Of a stretch of DNA of 47,935 bases, positions 7,752 to 16,077 are shown piece after piece; position 1 is the stretch's first letter, and every line of letters starts with the position of its first letter. The stretch spans positions 1 to 47,935 of the forward strand of contig CADCGD010000026.1 of NCBI GenBank assembly GCA_902800925.1, given 5' to 3'. Under the pieces are notes generated by a model that saw nothing but the letters and a program-made list of their open reading frames with translations, did no database searches and was not told where the DNA came from. The DNA is from an uncultured Bacteroidales bacterium (GTDB lineage: Bacteria > Bacteroidota > Bacteroidia > Bacteroidales > Bacteroidaceae). The translations under genes were made by a program, and so were the position numbers.

Positions 7752-9209
7752 ATGAAACAGATAAAGACAACATACCTGCTCATAGCCATACTCTTAGAGA
7801 GTCTGGCAGCATGTAGCAAGATGGACGATACACAGGTGACACTCTATGACGATGCCGCCATCACCTCCTTTACGCTGGGTACGGTAAACCGTTATGTCAA
7901 CGGTAAGAAGAGCACCTTTAGCGGTAGCGATTACCTCTTCCACATCGATCAGGTCACCCGTACGATCTATAACAGCGACTCACTACCCATGGGCACTGAC
8001 GCTGCCCATATCGTCTGCGGACTGACTACCTACAACAATAGTCAGCCCTACATCATCAGTACCGACGGCACGTACATGACCTATCACTCAAGCAGTGACA
8101 GTATCGACTTCAGCACGCCCCGCACCTTCCGTGTCATTGCCAGCAGCGGCGCCGGCTATACCGACTATACCGTGAAGGTCAACGTACACAAGGAGAACCC
8201 CGATTCTTTCGTTTGGAAGAAGATGGCCGACATCCCCGTGATGAACGATCTTCGCACCATCATGTTCAACGACCAACTCTACGTCTTTGGCAACGAGGGT
8301 GGTACGACAACGGCCTACACCACAGATGATGGTAGTGCATGGACCCCCGTCACACTGCCTACCACGGCAGATGCCAACACCTGGCAGAACGCCGTAGCCA
8401 CCATCGACTCACTCTATATCATGTGCGGCACAAAGGTATATCGCACCCAGGACTTTACCACCTGGGACGAGGATAACAGCGAAGTATTGGATGAGGCCAG
8501 CATCAAGCAACTGATTGGCGCCAGCAGCCAGGAAGTATATGCACTGTCTACCAGCGGTATGCTGATGTCGAAATACAGCGGCAACCTCAACTTGGGTATG
8601 TGGATACCGGCAGACTTCGAGAGCGATGTCAATGCTGAAGACCTGCCCACCGACGACTATGCCTTCACCTGCTATCCGATGGCATATGCCGACAGCACCG
8701 ACTACGTCGTGATGGGTGGCACTAAGAAGATCGGCGACGAATGGCAAGGACGTGTTTGGCGCCGTATCGTGGACTATAGCGGAGTGGGTATCCTCAGCGA
8801 ACTGAAGAAGCTCATTGAAGAGGCTGCATCAGGCAGCGAGACCATCAGCTCCACCTGGATACGCCAGTGGACCTACATGGAACGCACAGGAAATAAACTC
8901 TACGAACTGCCGGCACTGAAGAACCTGCAGCTGGTTTACTATGGTGAGGAACTGCTGGCCTTTGGCGGACAGTCGTATGATAACGAGATAACACCGCTGA
9001 TAGCCTTCTGGCGCAGTCGCGACAACGGTATCACTTGGAAGCAAGACGTCAACTACACCATGCCGCCGATAGACGGAACGACCCAGTTCGACAACTCGGC
9101 GACCAGTTTCTCGGCAGCTGCCGACAACGAAGGAAACATATGGATTGTCAGCGCAGGCACTGGCGAAGTATGGCGCGGCAGACTGAACAGAGTGGCGTGG
9201 GAGGAGTAG
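7752..9209 (+). CDS. DUF6242-type lipoprotein with beta-propeller-like repeats
   Basis: A 485-residue exported lipoprotein. The signal peptide ends in LAAC with lipid-attachment Cys21. An N-terminal domain (about 30-145) is followed by repeated blocks with the pattern of Kelch/sialidase-like propeller blades: LYVFGNEGG, TTAYTTDDGSAW, VYRTQDFTTW, FWRSRDNGITW and VWRGRLN. The overall look is that of the Bacteroidales DUF6242 family, whose function is unknown. It is followed after about 80 nt of tandem-word DNA by the DUF6089 gene and the uppS-bamA cluster. A surface or periplasmic binding role is only inference. Confidence 0.8.
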   Translation: MKQIKTTYLLIAILLESLAACSKMDDTQVTLYDDAAITSFTLGTVNRYVNGKKSTFSGSDYLFHIDQVTRTIYNSDSLPMGTDAAHIVCGLTTYNNSQPYIISTDGTYMTYHSSSDSIDFSTPRTFRVIASSGAGYTDYTVKVNVHKENPDSFVWKKMADIPVMNDLRTIMFNDQLYVFGNEGGTTTAYTTDDGSAWTPVTLPTTADANTWQNAVATIDSLYIMCGTKVYRTQDFTTWDEDNSEVLDEASIKQLIGASSQEVYALSTSGMLMSKYSGNLNLGMWIPADFESDVNAEDLPTDDYAFTCYPMAYADSTDYVVMGGTKKIGDEWQGRVWRRIVDYSGVGILSELKKLIEEAASGSETISSTWIRQWTYMERTGNKLYELPALKNLQLVYYGEELLAFGGQSYDNEITPLIAFWRSRDNGITWKQDVNYTMPPIDGTTQFDNSATSFSAAADNEGNIWIVSAGTGEVWRGRLNRVAWEE

Positions 9210-9215
9210 CGCTTC

Positions 9216-9283
9216 GCTAGTGAATAGTGAAGAGTGAATAGTGAAGAGTGAAGAACGAAGAACGAATAGTGAAGAATGAAGAG
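9216..9283 (+). repeat. Tandem word array (GTGAATA/GTGAAGA) before the DUF6089 gene
   Basis: Repeated 7-nt words of the form GTGAATA, GTGAAGA and GAACGAA fill the gap after the DUF6242 stop. The segment 9220-9250 is complementary, with about three mismatches, to the signal-peptide codons at 9317-9345. It can therefore form a long imperfect stem enclosing the start codon. Confidence 0.75.
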
Positions 9284-9287
9284 TGTC

Positions 9288-9983
9288 ATGAAGAAACGGT
9301 TATACGTAGTAGCGATACTATTCACTATTCACTGTTCACTATTCGTTAGCCACGCAGTGGCGCAAACAGAGCCGGAATACCGACTGGAAGTCGGTGGAGG
9401 CATCGGTATGGTGTCCTATGAGGGTGACTTCAACAGTAACATCTTCAAGAATCCACAGCCGATGTTCTCGCTCTTGGCCAAATATAGGTTCAACCCACGC
9501 ATGGCACTGGCCATGAACATCAGCTACGGAAAGCTGAAGGGGTCGGCAAAGGACGTTTCGTCATATGTACCAGAAAAATGGGCCAATTACGACTTCACTC
9601 GGAAGATAGGCGATGTAGGACTCCGGCTGGAATGGAATTTCTGGCCCTTCGGAACAGGAATGGAATATCGTGGAGCCCAACGGCTCACACCATATATATT
9701 CTTAGGATTAGGAACAACCGTCTACAAGACTGACAAGGCACAACTGACCATGAACATGCCGATAGGCATTGGCGTGAAGTACAAAGCTGCCGACCGTGTG
9801 AACATGGCGTTGGAATGGGCTATGCACTTCTCCAATAGCGACCGTCTGGACGGTGTGTCCGACCCCTACGGCATCAAGAGCTCCGGGCTCTTCAAGAATA
9901 CAGACTGTTACAGTCAATTGAGGCTGTCGGTCACTTACGACTTATGGGCGAAATGTAAAATTTGTCACAATGATAGAGATTAA
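9288..9983 (+). CDS. DUF6089-type outer-membrane beta-barrel protein
   Basis: A 231-residue exported protein that resembles the DUF6089 family found next to uppS and bamA in Bacteroidales. A signal peptide (about 1-22, ending AVAQ) is followed by alternating strands with [48 protein letters not shown] and [12 protein letters not shown], as expected for a small beta-barrel. An ATG at 9276 is also in frame. I prefer 9288 because it starts MKKRLYVV, a standard signal peptide. Codons 11-20 ([10 protein letters not shown]) are written in the same repeated word, on the opposite strand, that fills the upstream gap. The end overlaps uppS by 14 nt, so translation is probably coupled. Specific function is unknown. 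Confidence 0.82.
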   Translation: MKKRLYVVAILFTIHCSLFVSHAVAQTEPEYRLEVGGGIGMVSYEGDFNSNIFKNPQPMFSLLAKYRFNPRMALAMNISYGKLKGSAKDVSSYVPEKWANYDFTRKIGDVGLRLEWNFWPFGTGMEYRGAQRLTPYIFLGLGTTVYKTDKAQLTMNMPIGIGVKYKAADRVNMALEWAMHFSNSDRLDGVSDPYGIKSSGLFKNTDCYSQLRLSVTYDLWAKCKICHNDRD

Positions 9984-10764
9984 CAACATTCCCCAGCATA
10001 TTGCCATCATCATGGACGGCAACGGACGCTGGGCCAACGAACGAGGCAAAGAGCGCAGCTACGGACATCAGGCTGGTGTAGAAGCCGTGCGCAGGATTAC
10101 GGCAGAGTGTACCCGTCTAGGGGTCAAATACCTGACACTCTACACGTTCTCTACCGAGAATTGGGGACGTCCTGCCGATGAGATTGCTGCCCTGATGGGA
10201 CTGGTACTCAGTTCGCTGGAAGACGAGATATTCATGAAGAACAATGTACGCTTCCGTGTCATCGGTGACATGAAGCGTCTGCCCGACGCCGTACAGCAGA
10301 AGTTGCGCGAGACGGAGGAGCACACCGCCAAGAACGACGCCATGACGATGGTTGTAGCGCTGAGCTACAGTAGCCGCTGGGAGATTACCGAGGCCGTCAG
10401 GGAGATTGTTGCTGAGGTCAGAGAAGAGATTGACAATCCCAGTCTCGCACAGAAGTGGAAGAACCTCAAGACAGGAGGCATCTTCCCACAAGATATCACT
10501 GAGGAGTATATCAGCCAGCGTCTGTGCACGAACTTCATGCCAGACCCCGACCTACTGATTCGTACTGGCGGCGAGTTGCGCATATCGAACTACCTGCTAT
10601 GGCAGATAGCCTATTCGGAGCTGTACTTCTGCGACACCTACTGGCCTGACTTTAACGAAGCAGACCTACATAAGGCCATTGAGAGCTACCAGAAGCGCCA
10701 GCGTCGCTATGGCAAGACGGAAAAACAAGTAGAAGCGGCCGAAGGCCTAAATGATAATTGTTAA
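9970..10764 (+). CDS. uppS: Isoprenyl transferase (undecaprenyl diphosphate synthase)
   Basis: UppS condenses isopentenyl diphosphate onto farnesyl diphosphate in cis to make the C55 lipid carrier for peptidoglycan and O-antigen. Signature motifs are intact: [11 protein letters not shown] (catalytic Asp and phosphate binding), [13 protein letters not shown], and [18 protein letters not shown] near the C terminus. The 264 residues are close to the usual 230-260. The start overlaps the DUF6089 gene by 14 nt. The last five codons (LNDNC) and the stop lie in the ATAATTG-type word array that precedes bamA, so the array has overrun the gene end. Confidence 0.97.
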   Translation: MIEINNIPQHIAIIMDGNGRWANERGKERSYGHQAGVEAVRRITAECTRLGVKYLTLYTFSTENWGRPADEIAALMGLVLSSLEDEIFMKNNVRFRVIGDMKRLPDAVQQKLRETEEHTAKNDAMTMVVALSYSSRWEITEAVREIVAEVREEIDNPSLAQKWKNLKTGGIFPQDITEEYISQRLCTNFMPDPDLLIRTGGELRISNYLLWQIAYSELYFCDTYWPDFNEADLHKAIESYQKRQRRYGKTEKQVEAAEGLNDNC

Positions 10765-10780
10765 TTGATAATTGATAAAG
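10751..10780 (+). repeat. ATAATTG-type word array, 5' arm of bamA leader stem
   Basis: Words ATGATAATT, GTTAATT and GATAATT. The last 29 nt are complementary to 10843-10871, inside the bamA signal-peptide codons, at about 24 of 29 positions. Confidence 0.8.
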
Positions 10781-10798
10781 AAAAGTAAGAATAGCTAA

Positions 10799-13468
10799 AT
10801 GAAGATGAGAAAAACATATCTGATAAAAGGATGGATGATAAGTTTATCATTTATCATTTGTCATTTATCATTTAGCGTACGCGCAACAGCTCAGGATGTC
10901 ATCATCAATCCCGACATCTCGTATGCCGGTACGCCACGCCAACTGGAGATTGGCGGACTGGCCGTCAAAGGTGTGGAAGGCTATGAGGACTACGTGCTGA
11001 CAGGACTGTCAGGACTGGCTATCGGACAGGTCATCGAAGTGCCTGGCCAAGAGATTACAGAAGCTATCAAGCGTTACTGGAAGCATGGCTTGTTCTCGAA
11101 GGTGGCCATTTCTGCCGATTCCATCGTAGACAACAAGGTGTACCTCTGCATCCATCTGTCCACTCGTCCACGTGTCAGTACTATCAACTACTATGGTCTG
11201 AAGAAGAGCGAGAAGGAAGACATGGAAGCTAAGCTGGGTATCATGAGGGGTAGTCAGATTACACCCAACATGATTGACCGTGCGAAAATCCTGGCTAAGA
11301 AATACTTCGACGACAAGGGCTATAACAATGCCGAGATTGAGATTTCCCAGCGCGACGACGTGACGGGCAAGAACGAGGTCATCCTCGACGTCTCTGTCGA
11401 CAAGAAGTCGAAGATGAAGGTCAAGGAGATTATTTTCGATGGTAACAACAAGCTGTCGAAGAAAAAGATTACGGGTTCGTTGTTCAAGAAGGGATCTTTC
11501 GGCAAGATCCACGAGGTCAACAAGTTCAAGAACATGTTCTGGCCCAAGAAATTCACTCCGGAGCGCTACGAGGAAGCCAAGTCAATGCTTATCGACAAGT
11601 ATAACGAGCTGGGCTATCGCGACGCCACCATCCTGGAAGACTCCGTATGGACCGTTGACGAAAAGCATGTTAAAGTCTATGTAAAGATTGACGAGGGTGA
11701 GCAATACTTCATCCGTAATATCACATGGGTGGGCAACACCGTGGTAACCACCGACTACCTGAACAGAGCGTTGGGTATGCAGAAAGGCGATGTCTATAAC
11801 CAGAAGCTGATGAACAAACGACTGAAGGAGGACGACGATGCCGTAGGTAACTACTATTGGAACAACGGTTATCTGTTCTACCAGCTGGAGCCTACCGAGG
11901 TGAACATCGTGGGTGACAGCATCGACCTGGAAATGCGTATCCAGGAGGGTACACAGGCCCATATCAGTCACGTCCGCATCTTTGGTAATGACCGCCTATA
12001 CGAAGAGGTGGTACGCCGTGAGTTGCGCACCAAGCCTGGCGACCTGTTCTCCAAGGAAGCCATCCAGCGTTCAGCACGCGAACTGGCCTCTATAGGACAT
12101 TTCGACCCTGAGAAGGTAAACCCCGATATCAAGCCTAACTACGACGACGGTACCGTGGATATCAACTGGGAATTGGAACAGAAATCTAACGACCAGCTGG
12201 AGTTCTCGCTGGGTTGGGGACAAACGGGTATCATCGGACGTATCGGTGTGAAGCTGAACAACTTCTCCATGCGTAACCTCTTCGGTAAGAACAAGATGCA
12301 CCGTGGCATCATGCCTATCGGTGATGGCGAACAGGTGTCATTGTCGTTCCAGTCGAACGGTAGCTACTACAGCTCCGTATCAGCAGGCTACTCTACGGGA
12401 TGGTTTGGCGGAAAGCGTCCTAATTCACTAAGCATCAGCGCCTTCTACTCGAAGCAGAGTGATATTTCTAGCACCTACCGCAACTCGGCATGGATGAACA
12501 ACTACTACAACTATTATGGAGGTTATGGCTCGTACAATAGTGGCTACTACGACTACACATCCTATATGGATGAGGACAAGTACATCAAACTGTTTGGTGT
12601 AAGCCTCGGTTGGGGTAAGCGTCTGCGCTGGCCTGACGACTACTTCCAGTTGTCAACACAGTTGTCATACACCCGCTATATGCTGCGTGACTGGAGCTAC
12701 TTCCTGATTTCTAATGGTAACTGTAACAACATCAACCTGGGTATTACGTTGTCACGTACCTCAACGGACAACCAGCTATTCCCACGCCGCGGTTCAGAAT
12801 TCATGCTTTCAGTAACCCTGACGCCACCCTGGTCACTCTTCAATGACAAGGACTATGCTAACCTGGCCACGGCAGAAACCTATGCGAAGAATGTCGACCA
12901 TTATAATGCAGAGTTGCAGGAGAAATACCGCTGGATAGAATACCATAAGTGGAAGTTCAAGACCAGGACTTTCACCGCCCTGACGGAAGGTCAGAAGTGT
13001 CTGGTGCTCATGACCCGCGTAGAGATGGGACTTCTGGGCTCTTACAATAAGTACAACAAGTCACCGTTCGAGACCTTCTACGTAGGTGGTGACGGTATGA
13101 GCGGCTACAGCTCCAGCTATGCAGAGGAGACTATAGGTCTGCGTGGTTACGATAATGGTTCACTGACACCGTATCGTGCAGAAGGCTACGCCTACGACCG
13201 CTTCACACTGGAGTTGCGCTATCCTATCCTGTTGGGCAACACGACCATCTATGGTCTGGGCTTCCTAGAGGGTGGTAATGCATGGACTGAAACAGGCAAC
13301 TTCAACCCCTTCGACATCAAGCGTTCTGCCGGTATCGGTGTGCGTATCTTCCTGCCAATGGTGGGTCTGATGGGTATCGACTGGGCCTACGGTTTCGACA
13401 GACCCTACTACTCTACAACCAACAAGGGTGGCAGCCAGTTCCACTTCATCCTGGGACAGGAGTTCTGA
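10799..13468 (+). CDS. bamA: Outer membrane protein assembly factor BamA
   Basis: BamA is the Omp85 barrel that folds and inserts outer-membrane proteins. Signal peptide about 1-31 (ends RATAQ), or from an alternative ATG at 10805. POTRA domains follow: conserved pieces include INYYGLKKSEKED, IIFDGNNKLSKKKI, ITWVGNTVVTTDYLNRALGMQKGDVYN and VRIFGNDRLYEEVVRRELRTKPGDLFS. The C-terminal 400 residues form the bacterial surface antigen barrel with FETFYVGGDGMSGY and LRGYDNGS, ending in FHFILGQEF with the terminal aromatic residue typical of OM barrels. A Tyr/Gly/Ser-rich insertion (NYYNYYGGYGSYNSGYYDY) lies in a barrel loop. The 889 residues are long but normal for Bacteroidetes. Signal-peptide codons LSFIICHLSF are part of an inverted repeat with the leader. 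Confidence 0.96.
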   Translation: MKMRKTYLIKGWMISLSFIICHLSFSVRATAQDVIINPDISYAGTPRQLEIGGLAVKGVEGYEDYVLTGLSGLAIGQVIEVPGQEITEAIKRYWKHGLFSKVAISADSIVDNKVYLCIHLSTRPRVSTINYYGLKKSEKEDMEAKLGIMRGSQITPNMIDRAKILAKKYFDDKGYNNAEIEISQRDDVTGKNEVILDVSVDKKSKMKVKEIIFDGNNKLSKKKITGSLFKKGSFGKIHEVNKFKNMFWPKKFTPERYEEAKSMLIDKYNELGYRDATILEDSVWTVDEKHVKVYVKIDEGEQYFIRNITWVGNTVVTTDYLNRALGMQKGDVYNQKLMNKRLKEDDDAVGNYYWNNGYLFYQLEPTEVNIVGDSIDLEMRIQEGTQAHISHVRIFGNDRLYEEVVRRELRTKPGDLFSKEAIQRSARELASIGHFDPEKVNPDIKPNYDDGTVDINWELEQKSNDQLEFSLGWGQTGIIGRIGVKLNNFSMRNLFGKNKMHRGIMPIGDGEQVSLSFQSNGSYYSSVSAGYSTGWFGGKRPNSLSISAFYSKQSDISSTYRNSAWMNNYYNYYGGYGSYNSGYYDYTSYMDEDKYIKLFGVSLGWGKRLRWPDDYFQLSTQLSYTRYMLRDWSYFLISNGNCNNINLGITLSRTSTDNQLFPRRGSEFMLSVTLTPPWSLFNDKDYANLATAETYAKNVDHYNAELQEKYRWIEYHKWKFKTRTFTALTEGQKCLVLMTRVEMGLLGSYNKYNKSPFETFYVGGDGMSGYSSSYAEETIGLRGYDNGSLTPYRAEGYAYDRFTLELRYPILLGNTTIYGLGFLEGGNAWTETGNFNPFDIKRSAGIGVRIFLPMVGLMGIDWAYGFDRPYYSTTNKGGSQFHFILGQEF
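10842..10875 (+). repeat. 3' arm of bamA leader stem inside the signal peptide codons
   Basis: Repeated TTATCATT and TTGTCATT words encode the signal-peptide core LSFIICHLSF and are complementary to the array at 10751-10780. Confidence 0.75.
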
Positions 13469-13483
13469 TGCGGGCTTTGCCCT

Positions 13484-13515
13484 AATTGATAATTGATAAA
13501 TGATAATTGATAAAG
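13484..13515 (+). repeat. ATAATTG-type word array, 5' arm of the first ompH leader stem
   Basis: Words AATTGAT, AATTGATAA and ATGATAATTGATAA. Thirty nt (13484-13513) pair with the downstream arm at 13581-13610 at about 27 of 30 positions. Confidence 0.8.
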
Positions 13516-13526
13516 AAGAAACGAAT

Positions 13527-14081
13527 ATGAAAAAAAATTTAACTAAAGTAATAAAAAACAGATGGTTGATGGTGATAGGTTTATCATTTATCATTTGTCA
13601 ATTATCATTTAGCCCTGTAAGGGCGCAGAAGTTCGCCCTCGTGGACATGGACTATATTTTTAAGAACATACCAGCGTACGAACGTGCCAACGAGCAGCTG
13701 AACCAGATCTCCAAGAAGTGGCAGGCTGAGGTAGAGGCTATCCAGATAGAGGCGCAGACGCTCTATAAAAACTACCAAAACGAGGTGGTATTCCTGTCGC
13801 AGGAACAGAAGAAAGCCAAGCAGGACGCCATCGTCGCCAAGGAGAAAGAGGCTGCCGACCTGAAGAAGAAATACTTCGGACCTGAGGGTGAACTCTTCAA
13901 GAAGCGTACGGCCCTGATGACACCCATTCAGGAAGAGGTGTACAATGCCGTCAAGGACATTGCCGACCTGCGTGGCTACCAGCTCATCCTGGACCGTGCC
14001 AGCGACACGGGTATCATCTTCGGATCACCCAAGGTGGACATCAGCAACGAGGTGCTCTCGAAGCTGGGCTACAGCAACTAA
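13527..14081 (+). CDS. OmpH/Skp-family periplasmic chaperone (first of three)
   Basis: Skp/OmpH proteins are trimeric periplasmic holdases that deliver unfolded OM proteins to BamA. After the signal peptide (ends SPVRAQ) come the head strand FALVDMDYIFKNIPAYERANEQLNQ and a long charged coiled-coil arm (EVEAIQIEAQTLYKNY through AADLKKKY). The head returns at YQLILDRASDTGIIFGSP. The frame is open from 13500, but that ATG lies within the repeat array. The ATG at 13527 begins MKKNLTKV with a normal signal sequence. LSFIICQLSF in the signal peptide is encoded by the repeat word. At 184 residues it is typical, and its position right after bamA fits its role. Confidence 0.93.
   Translation: MKKNLTKVIKNRWLMVIGLSFIICQLSFSPVRAQKFALVDMDYIFKNIPAYERANEQLNQISKKWQAEVEAIQIEAQTLYKNYQNEVVFLSQEQKKAKQDAIVAKEKEAADLKKKYFGPEGELFKKRTALMTPIQEEVYNAVKDIADLRGYQLILDRASDTGIIFGSPKVDISNEVLSKLGYSN
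13580..13612 (+). repeat. 3' arm of the first ompH leader stem inside the signal peptide codons
   Basis: TTATCATT, TTGTCAAT and TATCATTTAG words encode the signal core LSFIICQLSF. They are the reverse complement of the leader array at 13484-13515 with about three mismatches. Confidence 0.78.
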
Positions 14082-14085
14082 ACAT

Positions 14086-14173
14086 CGAAACCTCGAAACA
14101 TCGAAATATCGAAACATCGAAATATCGAAACATCGAAACATCGAAACATCGAAACATCGAAACATCGAAAATT
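14086..14173 (+). repeat. Octamer tandem array CGAAACAT/CGAAATAT, 11 units
   Basis: Eleven 8-nt units (CGAAACAT with variants CGAAACCT, CGAAATAT and a final CGAAAATT) fill the gap between the first two ompH genes. The same octamer, on the other strand, fills the gap between two FKBP genes at 19306-19367. In both places it reads CGAAACAT on the sense strand of the transcript. Confidence 0.9.
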
Positions 14174-14196
14174 AAAAATAATAAAGAAAAAAAACT

Positions 14197-14700
14197 ATGA
14201 AGAAATTGATTATCTGCGCTATTTGCGCACTCTGCGGTTTCACCACCGCCAACGCACAACAGAAGTTCGGACACGTCAACGCCCAGGAGGTAATCCAGGC
14301 TATGCCAGAGTTCGCTAAGGCACGTACCGAGATTGAGGCACTCACCAAGCAGTATGATGCTGACCTGAAGAGCATGCAGGATGAACTGCAGAAGAAGGCC
14401 GAGGCTTTCGACAAGGAGCAGGCTACCCTTCCTGATAACATCAAGCAGCGTCGTCAGACGGAACTGCAGGATATGTACCAGAAGATCCAGCAGAGCTACC
14501 AGGACAACCAGCAGGCACTGGGCAAGGCTCAGCAGGAGAAGATGCAGGCCATTCAGACCAAGGTACTGGACGCTATCAAGGCTGTCGGTCAGGCAGGGGG
14601 TTACGTTTATATCATGGACATCGCAGGTGGTGTTCCCTATATCTCTACAACCCTGTCTACCGACGTTACCGCAGAAGTCAAGAAGAAACTCGGCATCTAA
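14197..14700 (+). CDS. OmpH/Skp-family periplasmic chaperone (second of three)
   Basis: 167 residues. A signal peptide (about 1-21, ends ANAQ) leads into QKFGHVNAQEVIQAMPEFAKARTEIEAL, a coiled-coil arm rich in Gln, Lys and Glu (about 45-115), and the closing head segment YVYIMDIAGGVPYIS. It is a paralogue of its neighbours, sharing the start pattern KFGHVNAQEVIQAMPE with KFGFLSYNIVMQAMPE of the third copy. It lies 6 nt before the third gene and 115 nt after the first, with the octamer array between. Probably a periplasmic chaperone working with BamA. Confidence 0.93.
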   Translation: MKKLIICAICALCGFTTANAQQKFGHVNAQEVIQAMPEFAKARTEIEALTKQYDADLKSMQDELQKKAEAFDKEQATLPDNIKQRRQTELQDMYQKIQQSYQDNQQALGKAQQEKMQAIQTKVLDAIKAVGQAGGYVYIMDIAGGVPYISTTLSTDVTAEVKKKLGI

Positions 14701-14706
14701 TCAGGT

Positions 14707-15213
14707 ATGAAGAAACTCATCCTTTTCCTCCTTCTGCTGGCTACTATGCCCGCAATGGCACAGGGCGAGCTAAAGTTCGGCTTTCTGAGCTACAACATTG
14801 TCATGCAAGCCATGCCGGAATATGCAGCTATGCAGAACAGCATGGCTGAGCTGCGCGAGAAGTATGAGGCCGAGCAGAAACGCGTAGAGAACGACTTCAA
14901 CAAGAAGTACGAAGAGTTCCTCGACGGTCAGAAGAGCTTCCCGAAGACCATCCTGCAGAAGCGCCAGAGCGAGTTGCAGGAGATGCTCGACAAGAACGTG
15001 GCCTTCAAGAAGGAGAGCCAGCGTCTGCTGAAACAGGCAGAGGAGGATGCCATGGCACCCATACAGGCTCGTCTGGCAACAGCACTGGACACCATCGGCA
15101 AGGAGCGTGGCTTCGCTTTCATCGTCAACACCGACGAGAAGGCCACCCTCTGGTTGAACCCTTCACTGGGTGAAGATATCACTGCCACCGTTATAGAACA
15201 GCTGCAGAAATAA
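14707..15213 (+). CDS. OmpH/Skp-family periplasmic chaperone (third of three)
   Basis: 168 residues with a signal peptide (about 1-19, ends AMAQ), head strand LKFGFLSYNIVMQAMPEYAAM, a charged helical arm (about 45-120) and a closing segment FAFIVNTDEKATLWLNP. The stop overlaps the murI start by one base (TAATG at 15211-15215), so murI is translationally coupled to it. Three ompH genes in a row would allow homo- or heterotrimers; which form is used cannot be read from sequence. Confidence 0.93.
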   Translation: MKKLILFLLLLATMPAMAQGELKFGFLSYNIVMQAMPEYAAMQNSMAELREKYEAEQKRVENDFNKKYEEFLDGQKSFPKTILQKRQSELQEMLDKNVAFKKESQRLLKQAEEDAMAPIQARLATALDTIGKERGFAFIVNTDEKATLWLNPSLGEDITATVIEQLQK

Positions 15214-16046
15214 TGCTTAGCAAAACGCCGGGACCCATCGGCATCTTCGATAGCGGATATGGCGGTCTGACCATTCTGCATGGCATCCGTCAGCTGCTTC
15301 CTGAGTATGATTACTTGTACTTAGGCGACAACGCCCGCACACCGTACGGTACACGCTCGTTTGAAGTAGTCTATGAGTTCACGCGTCAGGCTGTAGAGAA
15401 ACTCTTTGAGATGGGGTGTCACCTCGTCATTCTGGGTTGTAATACAGCCTCAGCAAAAGCACTGCGCTCGATACAACAAAATGACCTGCCCAAGCTCGAC
15501 CCCAACCGTCGAGTCTTGGGCGTCATTCGTCCTACGGCTGAGGTCATTGGTTCCCTGACCCACAACCGTCATGTCGGCATCTTCGCCACTGAGGGAACCA
15601 TCAAGAGTGAGTCGTATAACCTAGAGATTCACAAGCTCTTTCCCGACATACAGGTCAGCGGTGTCGCCTGTCCGTTCTGGGTTCCTCTGGTGGAGTATAA
15701 CGAGGCTGACTCACCTGGTGCCGACTATTTCGTCAAGAAGCGCATCGACCAGCTGCTACGCCTCGACCCACAGATAGACACCGTCATCTTAGGTTGCACA
15801 CACTACCCGCTCCTACTGCCTAAGATTCACAAATACATGCCTCGTGGCATCCGTATCATCGCACAGGGAGAGTATGTAGCGACTTCGCTACAAAGCTATT
15901 TCCAGCGCCATCCAGATATGGAGCAGCGTTGTACAAAGAACGGTCAGACCCGTTATCTGACCACCGAAAATCCTGAAAGATTTAAGGAACAAGCCCAAAT
16001 CTTCCTCCACGAGGACATTGAAGTGGAGAACGTCGTGCTGGGTTAA
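15213..16046 (+). CDS. murI: Glutamate racemase
   Basis: MurI converts L- to D-glutamate for peptidoglycan in the cytoplasm. Both catalytic cysteines are present: GCNTAS in the first half and GCTHYP in the second. The entry motif IGIFDSGYGGLTIL and the substrate loop YLGDNARTPYG are also clear. At 277 residues the length is normal. It is the last gene of the uppS-bamA-ompH cluster and is followed by a convergent minus-strand operon. The 30 bases after the stop consist of GGTTAACGGTTATT-type words, with no obvious terminator. Confidence 0.97.
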   Translation: MLSKTPGPIGIFDSGYGGLTILHGIRQLLPEYDYLYLGDNARTPYGTRSFEVVYEFTRQAVEKLFEMGCHLVILGCNTASAKALRSIQQNDLPKLDPNRRVLGVIRPTAEVIGSLTHNRHVGIFATEGTIKSESYNLEIHKLFPDIQVSGVACPFWVPLVEYNEADSPGADYFVKKRIDQLLRLDPQIDTVILGCTHYPLLLPKIHKYMPRGIRIIAQGEYVATSLQSYFQRHPDMEQRCTKNGQTRYLTTENPERFKEQAQIFLHEDIEVENVVLG

Positions 16047-16077
16047 CGGTTATTGGTTAACGGTTCATGATTATTGG

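Noticed and set aside
13500-13526. Upstream ATG for the first ompH gene
   Set aside because: It lies inside the tandem array and adds a charged segment before the signal peptide; 13527 gives a normal signal sequence.
14086-14173. Octamer array considered as a CRISPR array
   Set aside because: Units are 8 nt and contiguous, with no spacers and no cas genes in the window.
16047-16077. GGTTAACGGTTATT words after murI considered as a terminator
   Set aside because: The words are direct repeats around the self-palindromic GTTAAC; no stable stem followed by a T tract was found.
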